NCBI GenBank assembly: GCA_044326545.1
Contig: JBIRBM010000027.1
Location: 1 to 27,575, forward strand
DNA from: JANWJE01 sp044326545
Lineage (GTDB): Bacteria; Chlamydiota; Chlamydiia; Chlamydiales; Parachlamydiaceae
Direction of reading: 5' to 3'
Length of the DNA stretch: 27,575 bases
Part shown: positions 1-7,155 of the stretch, one piece after another
Numbering within the stretch: the stretch's first letter is position 1
How the letters are laid out: each line of letters begins with the position of its first letter
Program-made: the position numbers and the translations under genes
Notes under the pieces: model-generated
Databases searched by the model: none
The model's input: only the letters and a program-made list of their open reading frames with translations
Told to the model about the DNA's origin: nothing

Positions 1-2
1 GC

Positions 3-518
3 CTCGATCATTTTTTCACAGGCGTGAATACGGCGATCACAGGAAAATATGGTGATACTATCACCTCTCAATTATTGCAAATGGGAGGAGTTTCTGCCGA
101 AAATGCTACCACGATAGATCACTTGATGAGCATCGGTGGTTCTATTGGCGGGGCAAGGCTTGCAATGAATGCAGTCTCTTCGAGTTTTTCGCAAACACTA
201 AAATCTGCTGGACATCTTGGGATGGACGAGATAAAGTATGTGTCAAAGACGGGAATCCGAGATTTAGGTCAAAAAAACCAGGATATCCCAATAATGCTAC
301 AAAAACATCTTGGACAAAATTCAAGGGCTTTTCATAATAAATATGGGGATTTGATTATTGAGTCACAAGATGGTTTAAAACAATTTAGAATCGATTTAAA
401 CCACACTAACCCTCATAAAAATCCACATTCTCATATAATAGGTTTTATTAAAAATAACGGTAAAAAAGAAGAACTTTTTAACAAACGTATTTATCCCATC
501 GATGTCATACCAGAATGA
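3..518 (+). CDS. C-terminal part of a large protein, possible polymorphic-toxin tip (5' end outside window)
   Basis: The reading frame is open to the left edge, so the GTG at 24 is probably not the true start and only the last ~170 residues are seen. The first part is Gly/Ala/Ser-rich, as in the linker before many toxin tips. The last ~70 residues change character and contain the His-rich motif FRIDLNHTNPHKNPHSHI and end in RIYPIDVIPE. Compact C-terminal modules with clustered His/Pro/Asn of this sort are common at the ends of RHS/CDI-type polymorphic toxins, where they are often nucleases. I cannot assign a named toxin family. The next small ORF overlaps it by 17 bp, which would fit an immunity partner. 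It could equally be the end of another large surface or secreted protein. Confidence 0.5.
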   Translation, partial: LDHFFTGVNTAITGKYGDTITSQLLQMGGVSAENATTIDHLMSIGGSIGGARLAMNAVSSSFSQTLKSAGHLGMDEIKYVSKTGIRDLGQKNQDIPIMLQKHLGQNSRAFHNKYGDLIIESQDGLKQFRIDLNHTNPHKNPHSHIIGFIKNNGKKEELFNKRIYPIDVIPE

Positions 519-708
519 ACCAATAGAAGAAGAATTTAGCTTTGTCCAAGAATGTACTGATGAGTACTACTTTGAAGATGAAGGTAATAGTATAAAAATT
601 AATATACTGATTCCCAAAAAATTTAAGAAATTGTGGATTCATAAACTTTCGAAATTAAAAACAACAACGAGAGAAATAGAAGAGTACGATCAACATGGAA
701 GGTCGTGA
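502..708 (+). CDS. Small acidic hypothetical protein, candidate immunity partner
   Basis: This 68-residue ORF starts inside the 3' end of the preceding gene (17-bp overlap), which suggests translational coupling. The first ~30 residues are strongly acidic (runs such as EPIEEEF and DEYYFEDEGN), followed by a basic stretch (PKKFKKLWIHKLSKLK). A small acidic protein directly behind a toxin-like C-terminus is the usual arrangement for an immunity protein, but I recognise no family. The stop lies about 10 bp before the terminal repeat of the IS element at 720, so the IS may have separated it from downstream genes or shortened a longer gene. Function is inferred from position only. Confidence 0.45.
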   Translation: MSYQNEPIEEEFSFVQECTDEYYFEDEGNSIKINILIPKKFKKLWIHKLSKLKTTTREIEEYDQHGRS

Positions 709-719
709 CAACTGATCTA

Positions 720-1579
720 AGAGGGTGTTTACAAAGTCTCAAGAGCATGAGCCGTTCTCGTTAGCATTGTTCTTGTCATAGACAGGTAAATCATTGTTTC
801 GGAAGAGCTTGGAAGATATTCATAATCTTTTGATAGACGGGTGCTGCCTGTCCGGCCACGCAAATGTTCTCTCTACTACCCACCTTACGCGGAACAACTT
901 TGAAACCAGCTTTTTGGTCGCTTCTTTTCATGATCTCAAGGTTCAGTCCAAAGTCGCTACAGTAATTTTTTGCATACTCACCTTGATATCCGCTGTCTGC
1001 CCATATTTTTGAAAGGCGAGGAAAACAATCGATCGAATTATCCAAAATGCCAAACAATCCTTGCTGATCTGACACCCCGCTGATGTAACAAAGGTATTCA
1101 ACACAACCCCTTCTCTATCAACCAATAAATCTCTTTTTCTCCCTTTAACTTTCTTTCCTCAGTCAAATCCTCGGATGCCCCCCTTTTCGTCATCTGGCTA
1201 TCTACTATTGCCACTGATGGCTCCATGTCCCTGCTTAGCAGTTGCCTGAGCCAAGTCTCACATAATCATGAATTTGTTGAAACAATCCTTTCTTCTTCCA
1301 TCTCCAAAATTGTAAATATACAGATCCCCAACGGGGAAAGTCATGCGGTAGATGTCTCTCCACTGGCAGCCGGTACGCAATACGTCAAAAATAGCATTTA
1401 GGATCTCTCGTCTCGGGTATTTGGGCGCTCTTCGTTGTTTAATCAGACTGTCGGCAAATATAGGTTCGATCAATTCCCACTCTGTATCGGTTAAATCATC
1501 TGGGGATGCTTTTCTCATGAAAATCTCCTATGAACACGAGATCTTATACGACAAACATTTTACTTTGTAAATACCCTCT
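720..1579 (-). mobile_element. Degenerate IS5-family (IS427-like) insertion sequence
   Basis: The ends are inverted repeats. Positions 718-736 read TAAGAGGGTGTTTACAAAG, and the reverse complement of 1563-1581 is the same 19-mer with one mismatch. A TA dinucleotide flanks both sides (718-719 and 1580-1581), the target duplication expected for the IS427 group. The length of about 860 bp is also typical. The interior encodes a minus-strand transposase broken by several stops and frameshifts, so the element is no longer autonomous. It lies directly after the small acidic ORF and before further gene debris, marking this end of the window as accessory DNA. Confidence 0.8.
791..1518 (-). pseudogene. 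IS5-family transposase, frameshifted remnant
   Basis: The N-terminal piece (ATG at 1518) begins MRKASPDDLTDTEWELIEPI and continues with REILNAIFDVLRTGCQWR, the classic DUF4096 start of IS5/IS427 transposases. The frame then degenerates around 1260-1350, where DIYRMTFPVGDLYIY replaces the usual LP-HDFPPW-TVY stretch. C-terminal pieces appear in other frames below 1125; the longest (791-1075) contains PRLSKIWADSGYQGEY and MKRSDQKAGFKVVPRK, corresponding to the second and third catalytic regions of the DDE domain. The WVVERTFAW-type sequence that should carry the catalytic Glu is altered to VGSRENICVA. No continuous ORF spans the element, so it is a dead gene. Confidence 0.85.
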
Positions 1580-1590
1580 TAAATTCTTTC

Positions 1591-1751
1591 TCATTTATCT
1601 GATTTTTTAAAAATTTGATAAATAAACAAAGCCAAAGCCATTCCAAGAGCTAAATAACCATCCGTCAAATTTTTTCTATAAAAAGCTCAAAAAAACCTAT
1701 TGATGCAATAAATAATAAGGCTACTATATCTGAACTTGTAAATTTTTTCAT
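1591..1751 (-). pseudogene. Small two-helix membrane protein interrupted by one frameshift
   Basis: An ATG at 1751 opens MKKFTSSDIVALLFIASIG and hits a stop after 28 residues. Adding one base in the short homopolymer at 1680-1684 joins it to a second frame reading YRKNLTDGYLALGMALALFI and ending FKKSDK at 1591. The joined product would be ~53 residues with two hydrophobic helices separated by a short basic loop. That is coherent enough to suggest a recently broken or mis-sequenced gene rather than chance. No family recognised. Confidence 0.4.
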
Positions 1752-1875
1752 TGTCAATCCCACATTGGGTCGCAAGGAGCTTGAATATATTTTCCAATAT
1801 CTTCAAAAGGTTTAATACAACGTTTATAAAATCCTTCTCCCTCACAACATCAATAACATCCTTGTTGAATTTCAT
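1687..1875 (-). CDS. Hypothetical small protein or gene remnant
   Basis: This 62-residue ORF has a plausible amphipathic-helical first half (DFINVVLNLLKILENIFKLL) and a tail with no clear character. Its 3' third overlaps the broken membrane-protein frame starting at 1751, so only one of the two tails can be original. The upstream AGG-like ribosome site is weak. It sits between a dead IS element and a conserved gene, in AT-rich DNA, and may simply be debris. Confidence 0.25.
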   Translation of the reverse strand: MKFNKDVIDVVREKDFINVVLNLLKILENIFKLLATQCGIDNEKIYKFRYSSLIIYCINRFF

Positions 1876-1933
1876 ATAGAGCCTATCCCCAGGCTTTTTG
1901 GCACTTTAACGTTTTAAAACACCCTTTTAGACA

Positions 1934-2845
1934 TTATTTCCAATCACACATCACCATTTTGATTTCTTCTCTTAAATGAGAAGGAACGTGTGCATTTTTA
2001 GACATGACATTGAGTGCTTGACGTCTAAGAGGATCTTTAAGCCCTGCACAAATCAGGACTAAATAAGTCGAAAAACAAGCATTTTTTTTAATCTCTATCT
2101 GTTCGAGCAAATCAAAGCAATCATTGGCAACCTTTTCGTCGTCTTTAAAAGCGATCAAAGCAATGGCTGCTTTCTCATTATCTTCATTAATGGGTCTTCC
2201 ATTCACCACCTTAAGTAGAAAATCGCGTGCCGATTCCCCGATTGTTTTTAAAGCCTTCACAATTTGATCGTCTCCAAAGAAATCCCCTTGACCTAAGGCT
2301 TCAAATAATGCAATCAACGCCCGTTTATCTCCAATTCTACCCAAACATTCAACAGCCAAAAAAGGCGCTTGCCCATATCCAGGAAAAAGAGGATCATACA
2401 ATTCTTCGGTCCGCAAAAGATCGATGAGGGCCGGTACACTCTGATCTTTTTGTGCCACAATTGCCGATATCTCTTGTTCGGGTTCCTCTTCTTCAGATAA
2501 AATTAAATCGGCGATTAAGCGAGGAATCTGATTTTTTGTCCCTTTAATTTCATAAATCTTCCTCAAATTTTGATAGGCATCTCGAGAATCTGCAATTTTT
2601 TGGATTTCGTCTGCCGCTAAAAAAAGCGCTGCACTATTTTGCTTTAACTGCTCTTCCAAAAAAGCTAAGCGTTCAATACGCTCCAGCTCAAATTCGGGTT
2701 GGGCCCCTTTTCCCCCTGTCCGATAATAATCGAGCATAATGGGAAATTTCCCTCCAAAGTGAGCCTCTCGATGCATCAAAATCTCATGGTCAGTTGCATC
2801 TATCAAAGGAAATTGTTCAAAAGATAAGTTCTCGTTCGGTTCCAT
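1934..2845 (-). CDS. HEAT-repeat-like protein of unknown function
   Basis: The 303-residue product has no signal peptide or membrane helix, so it is probably cytosolic. Residues ~95-300 fall into paired helices with HEAT/PBS-like signatures such as QSVPALIDLLRTEE, APFLAVECLGRIGDKRALIALFEALG and DDQIVKALKTIGE, the pattern of an alpha-solenoid used for protein-protein contacts. The first ~90 residues are acidic and helical without a recognisable domain. The ATG has a GGAG at a spacing of about 8 bases. It is encoded downstream of lpdA-lipA on the same strand, about 78 bp after lipA, and could be co-transcribed. No enzyme motif is visible; a scaffold or adaptor role is only an inference from the fold. 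Confidence 0.75.
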   Translation of the reverse strand: MEPNENLSFEQFPLIDATDHEILMHREAHFGGKFPIMLDYYRTGGKGAQPEFELERIERLAFLEEQLKQNSAALFLAADEIQKIADSRDAYQNLRKIYEIKGTKNQIPRLIADLILSEEEEPEQEISAIVAQKDQSVPALIDLLRTEELYDPLFPGYGQAPFLAVECLGRIGDKRALIALFEALGQGDFFGDDQIVKALKTIGESARDFLLKVVNGRPINEDNEKAAIALIAFKDDEKVANDCFDLLEQIEIKKNACFSTYLVLICAGLKDPLRRQALNVMSKNAHVPSHLREEIKMVMCDWK

Positions 2846-2923
2846 GATTTTGTCTCCATTAGGTGTTAGATGTCATCGAAAAATGCGATCCGCAAAAGTC
2901 AATGTGGGAAAATTTTTGTCAGT

Positions 2924-3904
2924 TTATAGAAGCATGAGTTCAGCATTGTAGCTTGAGCGAATAAAGGGGCCGCAATAGAGATAGGCGATTCCCAATGTAT
3001 ATCCAAATGCTTCATATTTTTTAAAAAGATCGGGAGGGACAAAGGATTTCACTCTTAATTTTTGCCTGTTCGGCTGTAAATACTGCCCAATTGTCACAAT
3101 ATCACAACCCACCTCTTTTAAATCCTTCAACGTTTGATAAACGTCCTCCTCTGTTTCGCCCAATCCAACCATCAAGCCCGATTTGACTTTCACTTTTCCT
3201 TCAGGGCGATGAGTCGACACATAGCGCAAAAGCTCAAGCGTTCGATCATAGGTCGCTTTATGTCGGATTCTAGGTGACAGTCCCCGAACAGTTTCGATGT
3301 TGTGATTAAAGATGTCGGGAGCGCCATCTAAAATTGTCCGCCAAGCTTGAATGTCACCTGAAAAATCGGAAGTTAAAATTTCGATCGTCACCCCCGGATT
3401 TTGCTTGCGAACCTCGTCAATGACCCTGATTAAATGCAGACTCCCCCCATCCGGCAAATCATCGCGGGCCACCATCGTGACCACCACATGTCGTAGACCA
3501 AGCTCCCTCACAGATTCTGCAACTCTGAAAGGTTCATCAGCATCTAAAGCCTTTGGAGTTTTCGAAAAATCAATGTCGCAAAAACCGCAATTGCGCGTAC
3601 ACTCTTTGCCCATGACAAGAAAGGTGGCTGTTTTGCGAGACCAGCATTCAAGCAAATTTGGACACTTCGCTTCTTCGCAAACAGTGTGCAGACGATGCCC
3701 TGCTAAAATCTTCCCTGTTTTCCGAATATCGCTCCCCTTGGGAAGGCGACGGTGCAGCCAAGAAGGAAAACGCCCTAGGCCAACAGGACGATCTTCATCT
3801 TCAACCTCAAGATGTGGAGGCAAAACATTTAAACGATCCGTTTTTCTCTCAGAAAATAGGTTTAACCGATTGTGCTTGTTCATCGTGTTTTCCAATTTAT
3901 GCAT
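2924..3904 (-). CDS. lipA: Lipoyl synthase
   Basis: LipA is a radical-SAM enzyme that inserts two sulfurs into protein-bound octanoyl groups to make the lipoyl cofactor of 2-oxoacid dehydrogenases. Both iron-sulfur sites are visible: the auxiliary cluster C76-X4-C81-X5-C87 (VCEEAKCPNLLEC) and the radical-SAM CX3CX2C at C102, C106 and C109 (CTRNCGFC). The C-terminal RSSY motif at 316-319, whose Ser ligates the auxiliary cluster, is present. Length of 326 is close to the family norm. The first ATG overlaps the lpdA stop by 8 bp, so translation may be coupled; Met8 is an alternative start. The lpdA-lipA neighbourhood is conserved in chlamydiae and makes functional sense, since both genes serve lipoate-dependent complexes. 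Confidence 0.96.
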   Translation of the reverse strand: MHKLENTMNKHNRLNLFSERKTDRLNVLPPHLEVEDEDRPVGLGRFPSWLHRRLPKGSDIRKTGKILAGHRLHTVCEEAKCPNLLECWSRKTATFLVMGKECTRNCGFCDIDFSKTPKALDADEPFRVAESVRELGLRHVVVTMVARDDLPDGGSLHLIRVIDEVRKQNPGVTIEILTSDFSGDIQAWRTILDGAPDIFNHNIETVRGLSPRIRHKATYDRTLELLRYVSTHRPEGKVKVKSGLMVGLGETEEDVYQTLKDLKEVGCDIVTIGQYLQPNRQKLRVKSFVPPDLFKKYEAFGYTLGIAYLYCGPFIRSSYNAELMLL

Positions 3905-5312
3905 TTCTAAAGCGAGAGATAATACGAGAGGATAAATGAAGAGGAAACCCTTCAGCCATCATGGCCGCCTCGCCCCACCCTTCTGAAATTGTAGGGTGAG
4001 CATGAATGGTATCAGCGACGCATTCTACTGTCAACTCATGAGCCAATGCTAAGGTGATTTCGGCTATCAAAACTGACGCGTTACATCCAACCACTTGTGC
4101 ACCTAAGATCTGACCGCTTTTTTCCTCTATGACAATCTGAGCAAATCCCTCTGTTTCCAACATTGCCTGCGATTTGCCAAGAGCCTGAAAAGGAAACGCT
4201 CCTACCTTTGCTTTGTAGCCTTGCTTAATCGCCTCTTCTAGCGATAATCCAACAGATCCCACTTCAGGATCGGTAAAAATCACGGAAGGAATCGCATTGT
4301 AAAACATTCTAGCTTGTTTTCCACAAGCATTTTCTGCTGCGATCAATCCTTGATGGGAAGCGACATGTGCGAGCCACCACTTAGATGCAATATCTCCCAC
4401 AGCATAAATGCCGTCTACAGACGTCTCCATTTTGTCATTCACAGCAATGAGTCCATTATTTTGAACGATCACTCCCGCTTTATCTAATCCAATCCCTTCT
4501 GTATTGAGAGAACGCCCTATCGCCACAAGGCAACAATCGGCAATCAACGCATCCCCTCCTTCAACTAACGCTTCCACACCAGAGTCTCTCCAATGAATGG
4601 TTTGAACGTTGACATTGGTTTTGACTTTAATCCCTCTTTTGACAAATGCACGGGTCAATGCCTGACTAACCTCTTGAGCTTCCGTTGAAATGATTCGTGG
4701 AAGGAGCTCTAAAATGATGACCTCTACTCCTAAATGGGCGTATAGTGAGGCAAATTCACACCCAATGATTCCGCCGCCAATAATGAGAATGCGTTTCGGA
4801 AGGGTGGTTAATGCAAGAAGAGATGTTGAATCATGAATTCTTTCATAATCAAAAGGAAATGAGGCAAAATGACGTGGTTCCGATCCTGTTGCAAGAATAA
4901 TTTTATCAGCTTCAATCGTTAAACTCTCTTCTCCTAGAATTTTTATCTCATGCGGAGAGATCAATTTACCAAACCCTTTAAAAACAGTAATGCTATTAGC
5001 GGCAATTAACCCTTCAAGTCCAGATCGCATTTTTTCCACGACCTGGTCCTTATGGCAGGCCAAACGAGTAAAATCAAACTCGACGGAAGAAATGTCAATC
5101 CCAAATTGGCTACTTCGCTTAAGATGGGCTAAAAAATCCGCTCCGGCAATCAACGCCTTCGAAGGGATGCAGCCCCGATTAAGGCAGGTTCCTCCCAATT
5201 CTTTGGCTTCAATTAAGGCAACAGATCGGCCAAGCTGTGCAGCTCGAATCGCTGCCGGATAACCTCCAGGTCCTCCCCCTAATACTGCTATATCAAATTT
5301 TTTTTGACTCAT
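3897..5312 (-). CDS. lpdA: Dihydrolipoamide dehydrogenase (E3)
   Basis: This FAD enzyme reoxidises dihydrolipoamide on 2-oxoacid dehydrogenase complexes and passes electrons to NAD+. Visible motifs are the FAD-binding GGGPGGYPAA (12-21), the redox-active disulfide C43/C48 in GGTCLNRGCIPSK, the NAD-binding GGGIIGCEFAS near residue 180, the second FAD motif YAVGDIA, and the C-terminal dimer-interface HAHPTISE with catalytic His439 and Glu444. The 471 residues match the family. GGAG lies about 7 bases before the ATG. Upstream DNA (5325-5440) contains a degenerate family-B repeat end and degenerate family-A repeat sequence, so the promoter may lie within repeat-derived DNA. It is followed directly by lipA. 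Confidence 0.96.
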   Translation of the reverse strand: MSQKKFDIAVLGGGPGGYPAAIRAAQLGRSVALIEAKELGGTCLNRGCIPSKALIAGADFLAHLKRSSQFGIDISSVEFDFTRLACHKDQVVEKMRSGLEGLIAANSITVFKGFGKLISPHEIKILGEESLTIEADKIILATGSEPRHFASFPFDYERIHDSTSLLALTTLPKRILIIGGGIIGCEFASLYAHLGVEVIILELLPRIISTEAQEVSQALTRAFVKRGIKVKTNVNVQTIHWRDSGVEALVEGGDALIADCCLVAIGRSLNTEGIGLDKAGVIVQNNGLIAVNDKMETSVDGIYAVGDIASKWWLAHVASHQGLIAAENACGKQARMFYNAIPSVIFTDPEVGSVGLSLEEAIKQGYKAKVGAFPFQALGKSQAMLETEGFAQIVIEEKSGQILGAQVVGCNASVLIAEITLALAHELTVECVADTIHAHPTISEGWGEAAMMAEGFPLHLSSRIISRFRNA

Positions 5313-5357
5313 CCATTTTCTCCGTCATTAGACCTGTTCTGATGATGACAATGATCA

Positions 5358-5440
5358 CTCACCTTAAAAAATCACCTTACCCACCGGCAGTACGATCTGA
5401 GCTCTGTCAAAGCACACATTTGCAATTTGAGCTTGAATGA
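5358..5440. repeat. Degenerate family-A palindromic repeat
   Basis: It begins CTCACCTTA at 5358, with a second TCACCTTACC at 5372, followed by a stretch distantly resembling the interior of the better copies (GAGCTCTGTCAAAGC). No matching right end is clear. A family-B-like end (TTAGACCTGTTCTG) sits just upstream at 5328-5341, in the lpdA leader. Confidence 0.4.
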
Positions 5441-5460
5441 GGATAGACTCACCAATCACT

Positions 5461-5730
5461 TCAAAAAGAACGCTCTTTTCTTTGGATATGCTCTTTTGTA
5501 AAGCGGTTATACACCCAAGATGCACTTCCACTCCCCTCATAAGCGATTGAACACTCAGGTTTTAAGAGAGAGTGATTAGGGGAGAAGGTTGAGTCTTTGC
5601 AATAATATGAATAAGAATTGGGCTTAAAAGACTCAGATAAGTTTGCAGCTTGGGGAATACGTTGGCTAGCGATCCCAATGATGATCCCTGATAAAAAAGT
5701 ACAAAACCAAAAAGAAATGTTCTTTTGCAT
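5461..5730 (-). CDS. Small secreted or membrane-anchored hypothetical protein
   Basis: The 89-residue product begins MQKNISFWFCTFLSGIIIGI, a positively charged start followed by a hydrophobic segment: an uncleaved anchor or a signal peptide. The mature part is Ser/Tyr/Asn-rich with two cysteines (about 44 and 60) that could form a disulfide outside the cytoplasm, and ends in a basic tail (KEHIQRKERSF). A strong ribosome site, AAGGAG, lies 7-8 bases before the ATG, which is the main reason to believe the gene is real. It is isolated between repeat-rich intergenic stretches. No family recognised. Confidence 0.6.
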   Translation of the reverse strand: MQKNISFWFCTFLSGIIIGIASQRIPQAANLSESFKPNSYSYYCKDSTFSPNHSLLKPECSIAYEGSGSASWVYNRFTKEHIQRKERSF

Positions 5731-5794
5731 AATATGCTCCTTAAGGGTTGTGTTTTTACAACAAAAAATCCCTATTCACTCCCATTGCATCTCA

Positions 5795-5856
5795 CTCACC
5801 TTACCGACTAGGAGCAGGATTTGGGCTGAGCCAAAGCCTCGGGGTTGAAAGCTTCC
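5795..5856 (+). repeat. Family-A repeat copy with decayed right end
   Basis: It starts CTCACCTTACC and shares AGGAG, then ATTTGGGCTGA(A)GCCAAAG, with the copy at 21366, and ends GTTGAAAG like the copy at 14687. The terminal GGTGAG has been lost. It lies upstream of the small secreted protein gene. Confidence 0.6.
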
Positions 5857-5921
5857 TCGATCGGAAAATAACCTCGAGGATAATATTAAGTCAATAGAGG
5901 GGCTTAGCCAGTTTTTAATCA

Positions 5922-6033
5922 CTCACCTTACGCAAAATCTGGTTAAGGATTTTTGATGTAGCCTATGCAGTCTTTCTAAAAGATGCTTAGAATAGGTCAA
6001 AATAGCCCTAATCAGATTTTGGCGTAAGGTGAG
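5922..6033 (+). repeat. Family-A palindromic element (112 bp) with 7-bp target duplication
   Basis: The left end is CTCACCTTACGCAAAATCTG and the right end, read on the other strand, is CTCACCTTACGCCAAAATCTG, giving arms of about 30 bp. It is flanked on both sides by the exact 7-mer TTAATCA (5915-5921 and 6034-6040), the hallmark of transposition. The interior has no ORF, so it is a non-autonomous MITE-like element. The right arm also contains AGGGCTATTT (other strand), shared with the 21366 copy. Confidence 0.8.
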
Positions 6034-6042
6034 TTAATCATG

Positions 6043-6180
6043 AGAGCCTGTTTTCAAATTCAAATGATATCATTTGCAAGAAATAAAGTCATATTTGAGA
6101 GCTTTCAAGGAGCTCAAAATAGGGCATTATTTTTTCCATTTCCAAATGGCATGACTTCTCTTGGAGCCTGTCAATTTGAA
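6043..6180. repeat. Two family-B end-like sequences in direct orientation
   Basis: AGAGCCTGTTTTCAAATT at 6043 and GGAGCCTGTCAATTTGAAAAG near 6163 both resemble the ends of the ~160-bp family-B elements at 12016 and 14832, but here they run in the same direction and the sequence between them is not a long palindrome. No gene is visible in this stretch. Confidence 0.4.
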
Positions 6181-6282
6181 AAGAACGCCATTTAGCTCTT
6201 TCCAACATTTTGAAGCTCAATCTCTTGCTCTGTCAAGGTTAAATTTTCTATTAGACTTACGCCAAAGCTCCGATGGCTGAGA

Positions 6283-6356
6283 GATCGCAAGTGGCATAGT
6301 ATTAATCGAATACAATGACACTTGCGATCGTTAAAACCCGCGGCTTTTAGCGATCG
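6283..6356. repeat. Tandem hairpins built on GCGATCGC-like arms
   Basis: Hairpin 1: GATCGCAAGTGGCATAGTAT (6283-6302) pairs with 6309-6329 with two mismatches. Hairpin 2: CGATCGTTAAAA (6325-6336) pairs with TTTTAGCGATCG (6345-6356) with one mismatch. They overlap at 6325-6329, so the two folds are mutually exclusive. They lie just 3' of ahpC and could affect termination or mRNA stability; no T-run follows the stem in the ahpC direction. Confidence 0.6.
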
Positions 6357-6379
6357 CAAAAAAACACGCAGGCAAATTT

Positions 6380-6979
6380 TTATGGTGACAAATGTGCATC
6401 TGAGAAATATTTCTCTAATTCTTCATGAGAAGGTTTGAATGTTTTTTTTCCCTCTTGCCAATTAGCGGGGCACACTTCACCATTTTTTTCAAAATAGGCC
6501 AAAGCATCTACAATGCGCAATACCTCATCAACAGAACGTCCCAGCGGAAGATCATTAACAATTTGATGACGAACAATTCCTTCTTTATCAATAAGAAAAA
6601 GACCGCGATAAGCAATCCCTTCTTCTGTCATTAAGACGTCATAATCAGAAGAAATCGTTTTATTAAGATCAGAGACGAGAGGATAATTGATCCCTTCAAT
6701 TCCCCCCTTACTCCTCGGAGTATTAAGCCAAGCTAAATGGGAATAGCAACTATCGATGGAACACCCGATGACCTGAGTATTTCGCTTTTCAAACTCTTCA
6801 AGAGCATCTTGAAAGGCATGAAGCTCGGTCGGGCAAACAAAGGTAAAATCAAGGGGATAAAAAAAGAACACAATGTTTTTCCCTCGATAATCCTGCAAAC
6901 AAAAGTGATCCACGATCTTGCCGCCCACAACAGCTTTAGCTTTAAAATCTGGAGCCGATTTTCCCACTAATAAACCCAT
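6380..6979 (-). CDS. ahpC: Typical 2-Cys peroxiredoxin (AhpC/Prx1 type)
   Basis: The enzyme reduces hydrogen peroxide and organic peroxides in the cytosol. The peroxidatic Cys is C49 in FTFVCPTEL and the resolving Cys is C170 in GEVCPANW, as in typical 2-Cys enzymes. A GGIEG sequence (92-96) and a C-terminal YF (191-192) match the features linked in this family to sensitivity to over-oxidation. The start is ATG at 6979: AAGGAG lies 6 bases upstream and the product begins MGLLVGKSAPDFK. The frame is open to an ATG at 7093, but that extension is encoded by an intergenic repeat (7065-7091) and is not protein-like. No reductase gene is nearby, so the electron donor is unknown. Length of 199 residues is normal. 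Confidence 0.93.
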   Translation of the reverse strand: MGLLVGKSAPDFKAKAVVGGKIVDHFCLQDYRGKNIVFFFYPLDFTFVCPTELHAFQDALEEFEKRNTQVIGCSIDSCYSHLAWLNTPRSKGGIEGINYPLVSDLNKTISSDYDVLMTEEGIAYRGLFLIDKEGIVRHQIVNDLPLGRSVDEVLRIVDALAYFEKNGEVCPANWQEGKKTFKPSHEELEKYFSDAHLSP

Positions 6980-7064
6980 AACATCTCCTTGATAAAAAAT
7001 ATGAAACTTTAGACTTCTTACATCATTCGATGTGCTTGCCAAATGTGGACTTTTTGTGATTTTT

Positions 7065-7091
7065 CTAAGACCTTGTTCAGAATCTTTGATC
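7065..7091 (-). repeat. Short intergenic repeat (family-B solo end)
   Basis: Read on the minus strand this is GATCAAAGATTCTGAACAAG followed by GTCTTAG. Nearly the same sequence occurs at 21278-21304, and its TTCTGAACAGGCTCTAA core recurs at 16433 and (reverse) at 27307. It lies upstream of ahpC. Confidence 0.6.
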
Positions 7092-7155
7092 ATAATCCTT
7101 GGGTGTTATCTCAAAACTGTCCTAACACTCAACGTGTGTGGTTTAAGATCAAGTT

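Noticed and set aside
24..708. One frameshifted gene instead of two overlapping ORFs
   Set aside because: The first ORF ends with a natural-looking C-terminus and the second has its own ATG and different composition; a frameshift cannot be excluded but is not needed.
3351..3939. Long plus-strand ORFs opposite lipA
   Set aside because: Antisense shadows of lipA, which has all family motifs; their products are low-complexity Ser/Arg-rich.
5313..6379. Possible CRISPR array in the repeat-rich intergenic region
   Set aside because: The repeats are palindromic, irregularly spaced, vary in length and orientation, and there are no cas genes.
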